Assembly: GCA_033763435.1 (NCBI GenBank)
Contig: JANRKN010000044.1
Span: 1 to 21,100, forward strand
Origin: JANRKN01 sp033763435
Lineage (GTDB): Bacteria > Planctomycetota > Phycisphaerae > Phycisphaerales > UBA1924
Length of the DNA: 21,100 nt
Direction: 5' to 3'
The translations under genes and the position numbers were made by a program. The notes below the pieces were generated by a model. It ran no database searches. It was not told the origin of the DNA and worked only from the letters and a program-made list of their open reading frames with translations. Positions 1 through 6,279 of the stretch are shown piece by piece (the stretch's first letter is position 1; each line of letters opens with the position of its first letter).

Positions 1-28
1 TGGTGGGGGATCGGGAGCCAAGCCGTGA
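1..28 (+). CDS. 3' end of an upstream gene (partial)
   Basis: The frame starting at base 2 is open from the window edge and ends in a TGA at 26-28 that overlaps the GTG start of the next gene (GTGA). The visible end reads GGGSGAKP. The overlap is typical of translational coupling. Because the next gene is an ABC-2 permease, the missing gene could be its ATP-binding subunit, but nothing visible here proves that. Only eight codons can be seen. Confidence 0.25.
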
Positions 29-1986
29 CGTTCGCCGATCGTCTCCGCGCGCTCGATCGTGTGCAGCGGAGCAAGCTGTTCAAGATCATCGCTTCGGCCG
101 TGGTAGTTCTGCTGGCGGTCGGGCTGGTGGTCGCGTCGGTCGTCGCCGACACGGGCAAGCCGATGCTCGTCGTCGAGACGCCGCCCGAGACCTCGTCGCT
201 CCCCGCGTCGCCCGACGTGAAGGCGACCGAGGAGTCGCAGCGCGCCGCGGCGGCGGAAGCGGCGGCGCAGCGCACCGCGATCGAAGAGGCGCGCAAGGTT
301 CTCTCCTCGCTCACCGAAGGTCGGCGCGATCCGACGACGATCGGCGTCGCCGCGGTCTCGATCACCGCGCTGCTGCTGGTCGTCATCTGGCTCGGGCTCG
401 GGCTGACGTATCTGGGGCTGATCGCCCTGGCCGCGGGCGTCGTGGGGCTGGCGATGCTCTCGCCCGCGCTGGCGCCCGTGGCGCAGGTGCTGGGGGGCAT
501 CGCGGCGCTGGGCATGGCCTTTGCCGCGCTGCTGCGCGTGCTGCAGGTCGGGCTCTCGGGCTCGGGGCCGGTGATGGCGGTGGCGCGCAACACGCTGGCC
601 GAGGCGGTGCGCATGCGCGTCTCGCTGGTCTTCATCGTGCTGCTCATGCTCTCGCTGGCGTCGCTGCCCCTGCTGCTCAATGACAGCACGCCCCTGCGCT
701 ACCGCGTGCAGTCGTTCCTCCAGTACGGCACCAGCGGCGCGTTCTGGATCATCGCGCTGCTCGTCGTCACCTTCAGCTGCGCCAGCGTCGCCTTCGAACA
801 GCGCGACAAGCTCATCTGGCAGACGATGACCAAGCCCGTCAAGGCCTGGCAGTACATCCTGGGCAAGTGGATCGGCGTCGCCGCGCTCTCAGCGGTGCTG
901 CTGGGCGTCTCGGCGACGGGCGTGTTCCTGTTCACCGAGTATCTGCGCAACCAGAAGGCCTACGGCGAGCGCGCCGCGTTCGTGCCGATGGACGACCAGG
1001 GCCTGAGCGAAGACCGCCTGATCCTCGAGACGCAGGTGCTCACCGCGCGGATGTCCTCGCGGATCGATCCGCCCGAGATCGACATGAAGACGCTCGACGA
1101 CGCGGTGCGCTCGCGCGTCGAGGAGGGGCTGCGCTCGGACCCGAACTTCGACAACTCGCCTCGGGCGATCGAGGGCATCCGCGACTCGCTGATCAAGAGC
1201 TACGAACAGCTCTACCGCTCGGTGCCGCCCGCGGAGGGCACGGGCTACGTGTTCAGCGGCCTGGCCGCGGCGCGCGAGAGCGGGCGGTTCCTCACGCTGC
1301 GCTACAAGTTCGACCTGGGCTCCAACCGCCCCGACCAGACCTACCGCGTCACGTTCCTGTTCCGCAAGGCCGACCCGATCGTGCGCGAGATCATCCCCGG
1401 CCAGCGCATGAGCCTCACGCTCACGCCCACGCTGATCGACGACGAAGGCAAGCTCGACGTCGCGATCTTCAACGGCGACGCCTTCCAGCGCACGGGCAAC
1501 GAGGCCGACCTGCGCTTTGCCCCCGACGGGCTCGAGCTCACGTACAGCGTCGGGACGTTCCAGGGCAACTTCCTCCGCGTCACCGTCGTGCTCTGGCTCA
1601 AGCTCGTGATGCTCGCGATCGTCTCGATCTGGGCCGCGACTTACCTGAGCTTCGCGGTCGCGGCGCTGGTGAGCGTGGGCGTGTTCCTCGCGGCCGAGGC
1701 GGCCGGGTTCATCCGCACCGCGGTCGAGAACTTCCCGCTCGCCGACCGCGAGAACAACCTGCTCATCTTCAACCTGATCGTTTCGAAGATCGCCGAGAGC
1801 GTCGCGGGCGTGTTCAGCCTGTACGACCGGCTGAACCCGACCGAGCGCCTGGTGCAGGGCGAGCTGCTGCCCTGGTCGGACCTGGCGCTGGGCGGGATCT
1901 ACCTCGTGCTGGTCTCGATCGGGCTGTTCGCGCTCGCGTCGTACATCTTCCGCCGGCGCGAGCTGGCGACCTATTCGGGCCAGTAG
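25..1986 (+). CDS. ABC-2 type transporter permease with large extracytoplasmic domain
   Basis: A 653-residue integral membrane protein. Hydrophobic segments lie near residues 19-42, 108-175 (two or three), 199-218, 237-257 and 282-303, then a long polar domain at about 305-525, then further segments near 530-562 and 626-643. The stretch ARNTLAEAVRMRVSLVFI (about 187-204) and the following FEQRDKLIWQTMTKPVKAWQ (257-276) have the form seen in ABC-2 permeases, where an amphipathic segment leads into the first core helix. Residues 65-95 are Ala/Glu-rich and probably helical between the first two membrane parts. Translation starts at a GTG that overlaps the stop of the previous gene. The likely role is to move an unknown substrate across the inner membrane with an ATPase encoded upstream. 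The substrate cannot be read from the sequence. The large loop at 305-525 is the unusual part. Confidence 0.8.
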   Translation: MTFADRLRALDRVQRSKLFKIIASAVVVLLAVGLVVASVVADTGKPMLVVETPPETSSLPASPDVKATEESQRAAAAEAAAQRTAIEEARKVLSSLTEGRRDPTTIGVAAVSITALLLVVIWLGLGLTYLGLIALAAGVVGLAMLSPALAPVAQVLGGIAALGMAFAALLRVLQVGLSGSGPVMAVARNTLAEAVRMRVSLVFIVLLMLSLASLPLLLNDSTPLRYRVQSFLQYGTSGAFWIIALLVVTFSCASVAFEQRDKLIWQTMTKPVKAWQYILGKWIGVAALSAVLLGVSATGVFLFTEYLRNQKAYGERAAFVPMDDQGLSEDRLILETQVLTARMSSRIDPPEIDMKTLDDAVRSRVEEGLRSDPNFDNSPRAIEGIRDSLIKSYEQLYRSVPPAEGTGYVFSGLAAARESGRFLTLRYKFDLGSNRPDQTYRVTFLFRKADPIVREIIPGQRMSLTLTPTLIDDEGKLDVAIFNGDAFQRTGNEADLRFAPDGLELTYSVGTFQGNFLRVTVVLWLKLVMLAIVSIWAATYLSFAVAALVSVGVFLAAEAAGFIRTAVENFPLADRENNLLIFNLIVSKIAESVAGVFSLYDRLNPTERLVQGELLPWSDLALGGIYLVLVSIGLFALASYIFRRRELATYSGQ

Positions 1987-2020
1987 TTCGGGCCAGCAAG
2001 TCGGGCCAGCAAGTCGGGCC
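1975..2020 (+). repeat. Tandem 13-bp repeat spanning a stop codon
   Basis: About 3.5 copies of a 13-base unit. The first unit (1975-1987) reads TCGGGCCAGTAGT and contains the stop codon of the permease gene. Units two (1988-2000) and three (2001-2013) are identical, TCGGGCCAGCAAG, and a partial fourth (2014-2020) follows. It fills the spacer before the next gene. It looks like slippage duplication of the gene's 3' end, and no function is evident. Confidence 0.8.
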
Positions 2021-2044
2021 CGTCACCAGGAGTTCACGAGAGGC

Positions 2045-4018
2045 ATGAAGCGCGACACCTGGACGCAGATCATCGCCGGGCTGTGCATGCTCCTGTGCGT
2101 GGGCGGCTCGGGCGCGCTCGCGCTCGCGCTCTCGGCCTCCGCGGGCCGGCATCGCCTCGCGTACACCGAGCGCGTCGAAGAGAGCACGCCCCCGCAGGTC
2201 GCGCTGGGCATCGCGATGGGCGCGTTCCGCGGCGTGTTCGTCAACTGGCTCTGGTACCGCGCCAACGAGATGAAGGAGGCCGGCAAGTTCTTCGACGCCG
2301 TCGAGCTCGCCGGCGCCATCACGCGCCTCCAGCCCCGCTTCCCCCGCGTCTGGGTCTTCCACGCGTGGAACCTTTCGTACAACATCTCGGTCGCGACGCA
2401 GACGCGCACCGAGCGCTGGCAGTGGGTCAACGCGGGCATCGATCTTCTCCGGCGTCAGGGCATCCGCGCGAATCCCAACGACACGCTGCTGCACAAGGAG
2501 CTGTCGTGGATCTTCCTGCACAAGGTGCAGGGCTGGACCGACGACGCCAACCAGTACTACAAGCGCCGGCTGGCGGAGGAGTGGACGAACATCCTGGGCG
2601 AGCCGCCCGCGCCGACCGCCGAGACGCGCACGCGCGAGGCCGCGATCAAGCGCTACGCCGACTGGCTGAGGCCGATCGTCGAGGCGCCGGGCTCGCTGGA
2701 GGAGCTCACGCTCAAGCGCCCCGAGGTTGCGCCGCTGGTCGCGCGGATCCGCGCGGAGGTGACCGAGGACCTGGGCGCGGACCTTCTGAGGCGCGACACG
2801 ATCGCGCGGGCGATTCTCGGCTCGGCGCGTGAGCAGGCGCGCCTGCGTGCCGCGCCCGAGTCGGGCACCCGCCGCACGCGCGCGATGATCGCGATCGTGC
2901 AGGACCCGGCGCTCAAGCCCGCGCTCGACGCGCTGATCGCCACCGTCCGCCGCATGGTCCTCACGGGCTACTACAACATGGAGCCCGAGCGCATGATGCG
3001 CTACACCGAGACCTACGGCCCGCTCGACTGGCGCCATCCCGCGGCGCACGGCCTCTACTGGGGCGCGCGCGGCGTCGAGGTCGGCCTCGATCGCGTCCAG
3101 GCCTCCAACAAGGCCGACTACGACTTCCTTAACACCGACCGCGTCGTCGCCCAGTGCGTCCAGGAGCTCTACCGCACGGGCGAGCTCTACTTTGACTACA
3201 TGGCCCAGGTCCGGGGCGACTTTGCACTCTACGGCCCCGGGCCCAACATCCACTTCGTTCCCACCTACGGCGAGATCATCGAAGCCATGGCCAAGCGCGG
3301 CGGGCTCTTCGAAGACCTCAACCAGCGCGCGTACACCATCCTCAACGTCGGCTACGAGAACTTCCTGGGCGAGGCGATCATGTTCTACTACCGCCGGGGC
3401 CAGCGCGACGAGGCCGACCGGTGGATGACCAAGCTCCGCACGTGGAAGGGCCTGAACCTGAACCAGGGCGACCGCGAGTTCCAGCTCTCGGACGTCGACA
3501 AGTTCGTGACCTCGCTGATCGAAGAAGGCGCGACGCGCCCGGCGATCGCCGTGAACCAGATCGTGGGCGCGCTGCAGGGCGCGTTCGTCTCGGGCATGCT
3601 CGTGGGCGACCGCGAGGCGTATCAGTCGTCGGTCGACTTTGCGATCAAGGCGCACCGGTTCTTCATGGAGGCGCAGCTCCGCCGGACGGTCGCGTCGGGC
3701 GAAGAGGGGCGCATGAGCATCGTGGACAAGGATTTCCGCTTCGTCGCGGGGATCGAGTTCGCGAAGTTCATCCGCAACCTGCCGCTGGACCTGGCGAGCA
3801 AGGCGTATCTGTTCGCGGACGAAGACCTGCGCCGCTACGCCTACGACCTGATGGCCGACGCGTTCCGCGCGCAGCTCGATGAGGAAACCAAGATCGGCGC
3901 CGAGAGCTTCGACAAGCTCTTCCCCGAGCCCGCGAACATGGACGCGCACCGCGCGTTCATCGCGCAGAAGGCCCGCGAACGCGAGCAGGGTCAGGACATT
4001 CAGGTGGAGAAGCAGTAA
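2045..4018 (+). CDS. Membrane-anchored helical-repeat (TPR-like) protein of unknown function
   Basis: A 657-residue protein I cannot assign to a named family. Residues 8-31 form one hydrophobic segment (signal anchor), so most of the protein probably faces the periplasm. The rest is largely helical. A segment at about 58-110 (rich in aromatic residues, with WLWYRANEMKEAGKFFDA and a following LQPRFPRVWVFHAWNLSYN) has the alternation of small and aromatic residues seen in TPR helices, and similar paired helices recur later. The C-terminal 20 residues are charged. AGGAG at 2028-2032 and GAGAGG at 2038-2043 precede the ATG. It sits 58 bases after the ABC-2 permease on the same strand, so it is probably co-transcribed and may serve the same transport system as an accessory protein. 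That link rests on position only. Confidence 0.7.
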   Translation: MKRDTWTQIIAGLCMLLCVGGSGALALALSASAGRHRLAYTERVEESTPPQVALGIAMGAFRGVFVNWLWYRANEMKEAGKFFDAVELAGAITRLQPRFPRVWVFHAWNLSYNISVATQTRTERWQWVNAGIDLLRRQGIRANPNDTLLHKELSWIFLHKVQGWTDDANQYYKRRLAEEWTNILGEPPAPTAETRTREAAIKRYADWLRPIVEAPGSLEELTLKRPEVAPLVARIRAEVTEDLGADLLRRDTIARAILGSAREQARLRAAPESGTRRTRAMIAIVQDPALKPALDALIATVRRMVLTGYYNMEPERMMRYTETYGPLDWRHPAAHGLYWGARGVEVGLDRVQASNKADYDFLNTDRVVAQCVQELYRTGELYFDYMAQVRGDFALYGPGPNIHFVPTYGEIIEAMAKRGGLFEDLNQRAYTILNVGYENFLGEAIMFYYRRGQRDEADRWMTKLRTWKGLNLNQGDREFQLSDVDKFVTSLIEEGATRPAIAVNQIVGALQGAFVSGMLVGDREAYQSSVDFAIKAHRFFMEAQLRRTVASGEEGRMSIVDKDFRFVAGIEFAKFIRNLPLDLASKAYLFADEDLRRYAYDLMADAFRAQLDEETKIGAESFDKLFPEPANMDAHRAFIAQKAREREQGQDIQVEKQ

Positions 4019-4028
4019 ATGCCGGCGG

Positions 4029-4119
4029 GAGTCGTGAGTCGCGAATGGCGAATGGGGGAAAGGCCATGAGGACGCAAGACGCTGCATCGTCCCGACTCGC
4101 GATTCGCGAATCACGACTC
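4029..4119. repeat. Imperfect inverted repeat between convergent genes
   Basis: The left arm at 4029-4046 (GAGTCGTGAGTCGCGAAT) matches the reverse complement of 4102-4119 at 17 of 18 positions, with 55 bases between the arms. The right arm also contains the perfect palindrome ATTCGCGAAT (4102-4111), and the left side has a short GCGAATG/GCGAATG direct repeat. It sits between two genes whose 3' ends face each other, so it could be a two-way terminator or a dispersed palindromic element. No T-tract follows either arm. Confidence 0.6.
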
Positions 4120-4132
4120 GCGCTGCCTTGAA

Positions 4133-5623
4133 CTACTTCGGCAATCCCTGCAGGATCACGCGCTGGGCCTCGTCGAGCAGGACCTTGGCCGCGAGCGGGT
4201 TGGGGCCCTCGGCGATGAAGCGGATGATCGGCTCGGTGTTGCTCGCGCGCACGTGCAACCAGCTCCGCCGCGACGAGAGGTCGACCCACACGCCGTCGGA
4301 GCGGTTGATCTTCTCGTGCGCGAACGCCGCGGCGATCTTCTCGACCGCCGCGTCGGCCTCTTCGCGCTTGGGCATCTCGACCTTGCGCTTCTCGATCGAG
4401 TAGCTGGGCACCTCGCTCACCAGCTCGCTGAGCGACTTGCCGGTCGTCGCCATCAGCGCGAGCGTGAGCGCCATGCCCGTGAGCGAATCGCGGATGAACG
4501 TGACGTCGGGCAGGATCACGCCGCCGTTGCCCTCGCCGCCCACCATCGAGCCCTTGGCGCGCATCATCTCGACGACGTTCGCTTCGCCCACGGCCGAGCG
4601 CAGCACCTTCACGCCCGCGCTGGCCGCGACGTCCTCGATCATGCGGCTCGTCGAGAGGTTCACCACCGCGGTCGCGCCCTTGCCGGGCTTGCGGAGGTTG
4701 AACAGCGCGCGCGCCGCGAGCACGAGGGTGTACTCCTCGCCGATGTACTGGCCTTTCTCGTCGATGAGCGCGAGGCGGTCGGCGTCGGGGTCCTGCGCGA
4801 AGCCCACGCGTGCGCGGGCCTTCTTGATCGCGCCGCCGAGGGATGAGAGGTTCTCGCGCGTGGGCTCGGGCGTGTGCTCGAAGATGCCCGAGTCGCTCTG
4901 CCCGAGGCCGACGACCTTGCAGCCGAGCTCTTCGAGGAACGCCGCGGTCGCGACGCGCCCGGAGCCGTTGGTCGAATCGAGCACGACGGTGGGCTTGGCC
5001 TTGGCGATGGCCTTGGTGGCCTTGAGGGCATCGAGCACATCGCGGACGCGCTCGTGGTGCGCGGCGATCGCCTGCTCAGCGCGCTGATCGATGCCGCCGA
5101 CCTCGTCCCACGCGCGGAAGTTCTGGCGCGACTTCTTGTACGCCTCGATCAGCGTCGCGGCGCTCTTGGCGGGCGGCGCGGAGGCCGAGGGCCCCTTGGC
5201 CTTCAGGTCGCGGAACATCGGCTTGAGGCCGTTCCATTCCTGCGGGTTGTGCGAGGCGGTGAGCACCAGGCCCGCGTCCGCGGCGAAGGTGTCGACCGCG
5301 ACGCCGACCGTCGGCGTCATCGCGACGCCCACGTCGATCACGTCGCAGCCCGAGGCGGTGAGCGCGCCGATCGCCGTGTGCGCGATCGCGTGCCCGCCCG
5401 CGCGTCCGTCGCGCCCGACGACAACGCGTGGCCTGTGCTTGCCGAACGTCCCGACCGCCGGTGCCGGACCGGCCGCCAGCGCGGAGAGGTCCGCCGAGCG
5501 CGCCCCGCGACGGTCGTGCAGCATGCACGCGAGCGCCGAGACGAACCGAACGACCGTCTCCGGCGTCAACGTCGAGCCCACCAACCCCCGGCACCCCGAA
5601 ACGCTCAGCATCAAGTGCGACAT
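4133..5623 (-). CDS. glmM: Phosphoglucosamine mutase / phosphomannomutase (alpha-D-phosphohexomutase)
   Basis: A 496-residue enzyme that moves a phosphate between C1 and C6 of a hexose or hexosamine phosphate in the cytoplasm. For GlmM this is the step from glucosamine-6-phosphate to glucosamine-1-phosphate, before UDP-GlcNAc. All four family motifs are present: the phosphoserine loop TASHNPQEWNG with Ser124, the Mg-binding DPDADR at 278-283, the sugar-binding GEGNGG at 363-368, and the phosphate-binding RASNTEP at 459-465. The N-terminal SVSGCRGLVG fits the family's first substrate loop and resembles the archaeal-type GlmM branch more than the classical bacterial one. It is longer than the usual 440-460 residues, partly through an Ala/Pro-rich insertion near 142-153. 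Preference for GlcN versus mannose phosphate cannot be decided from motifs. It is divergent from the PTPS-like gene and convergent with the TPR-like gene. Confidence 0.85.
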   Translation of the reverse strand: MSHLMLSVSGCRGLVGSTLTPETVVRFVSALACMLHDRRGARSADLSALAAGPAPAVGTFGKHRPRVVVGRDGRAGGHAIAHTAIGALTASGCDVIDVGVAMTPTVGVAVDTFAADAGLVLTASHNPQEWNGLKPMFRDLKAKGPSASAPPAKSAATLIEAYKKSRQNFRAWDEVGGIDQRAEQAIAAHHERVRDVLDALKATKAIAKAKPTVVLDSTNGSGRVATAAFLEELGCKVVGLGQSDSGIFEHTPEPTRENLSSLGGAIKKARARVGFAQDPDADRLALIDEKGQYIGEEYTLVLAARALFNLRKPGKGATAVVNLSTSRMIEDVAASAGVKVLRSAVGEANVVEMMRAKGSMVGGEGNGGVILPDVTFIRDSLTGMALTLALMATTGKSLSELVSEVPSYSIEKRKVEMPKREEADAAVEKIAAAFAHEKINRSDGVWVDLSSRRSWLHVRASNTEPIIRFIAEGPNPLAAKVLLDEAQRVILQGLPK

Positions 5624-5631
5624 GGTCGGGG

Positions 5632-5637
5632 ATTATT
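5632..5637 (-). promoter_or_regulatory. Candidate -10 element of the GlmM-type gene
   Basis: On the minus strand this reads AATAAT, one mismatch from TATAAT, and ends 8 bases before the ATG. If used, the transcript would be leaderless or nearly so. No convincing -35 was seen and no ribosome binding site separates it from the start. Confidence 0.35.
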
Positions 5638-5722
5638 CGTACACCCCCCGCACCGATGCCACTCCCGATCGCGCCCGATTGCTCGTCGTCACGGCATTTC
5701 GGGCGCTGGGCCGGGCTCGGGC

Positions 5723-5728
5723 TAGAGT
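5723..5728 (+). promoter_or_regulatory. Candidate -10 element of the PTPS-like gene
   Basis: TAGAGT fits the TANNNT pattern and ends 9 bases before the ATG at 5738, which has no Shine-Dalgarno sequence. This is the arrangement expected for a leaderless mRNA. No clear -35 hexamer is seen upstream. Confidence 0.35.
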
Positions 5729-5737
5729 CGCCCCCTT

Positions 5738-6184
5738 ATGGCCCACCACGCTTCCGCGCCCCAGCCTTCCAGTCCCGGCCCCGGCCCCAGCGGACCGGCC
5801 CGCTACAGCATCACGGTGCGGTCGGAGTTTGCCGCGGCCCACGCCCTGATGATCGCGGGCACCCGCGAACCCCTCCACGGGCACAACTGGCTCGTGCTGG
5901 CCACGATCAGCGGGCCAACCCTCGATGCCGACGGCCTGCTCTGCGACTTCCACACCGTCGAAGACCTGCTCAAAGAACTCACCGGACAGTTTCACAACAG
6001 AAACCTGAACGAAGTCGAACCGTTTACCAAACTCAACCCGAGTGCCGAGAATGTGGCCCGATATTTCGCCGATGAACTGTCGTCGGGGTTGGGCGCCGCG
6101 CTGGCGCCGCACGCGCGGGTGGAATCGGTGAGCGTGACCGAGGCGCCCGGGTGCGTCGCGACGTATCGACCGGACGCGCCGTGA
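5738..6184 (+). CDS. 6-pyruvoyl-tetrahydropterin synthase paralogue with active-site Glu (PTPS-III-like)
   Basis: A 148-residue protein of the PTPS/QueD tunnelling fold. The zinc ligands are visible as His35 in FAAAH and His47 and His49 in LHGHNW, and the conserved substrate-anchoring Glu is Glu135 in SVTEAPG. The catalytic Cys that normally precedes HGH is absent: the segment reads TREPLHGH, with Glu44. PTPS paralogues with Glu at this site (PTPS-III) are known to turn dihydroneopterin triphosphate into 6-hydroxymethyl-dihydropterin, bypassing FolB in folate synthesis, and were reported from planctomycetes among others. By analogy this gene is more likely a folate enzyme than a queuosine one. 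The usual Asp-His pair before xxLN appears as His86-Asn87 (FHNRNLN), a second departure. Residues 1-20 are a Pro/Ser/Gly-rich extension. The start is supported by a TAGAGT box 9 bases upstream. Confidence 0.8.
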   Translation: MAHHASAPQPSSPGPGPSGPARYSITVRSEFAAAHALMIAGTREPLHGHNWLVLATISGPTLDADGLLCDFHTVEDLLKELTGQFHNRNLNEVEPFTKLNPSAENVARYFADELSSGLGAALAPHARVESVSVTEAPGCVATYRPDAP

Positions 6185-6197
6185 ACAGGTCGGCGCT

Positions 6198-6240
6198 GGG
6201 GGCGTAGGCGGTGGGCCGGTGGGGTGGTCGGGTGGTGGGG
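6198..6240 (+). other. G-quadruplex-forming motif upstream of ppk1
   Basis: On the sense strand there are G-tracts at 6198-6202, 6213-6215, 6221-6224, 6230-6232 and 6237-6240. The last four are separated by loops of 5, 5 and 4 bases, which meets the usual G3+N1-7 rule. It lies in the 95-base spacer before the ATG chosen for ppk1, so it would be in the mRNA leader if transcription starts upstream. Confidence 0.5.
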
Positions 6241-6279
6241 CCTGAGGTTGGGACGGACGAAGGAGCGGGTGTTCGCGTC

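Noticed and set aside
1814..4114. A 766-codon open frame antisense to the TPR-like gene
   Set aside because: It is rich in Arg, Ala, Asp and His and has no recognisable motifs. In high-GC DNA long antisense frames arise by codon bias, and the plus-strand gene has clear protein character.
6211..6279. GTG start of ppk1 at 6211
   Set aside because: The added residues come from a G-rich repeat-like spacer. The ATG at 6280 has AAGGAG upstream and gives a length closer to the family.
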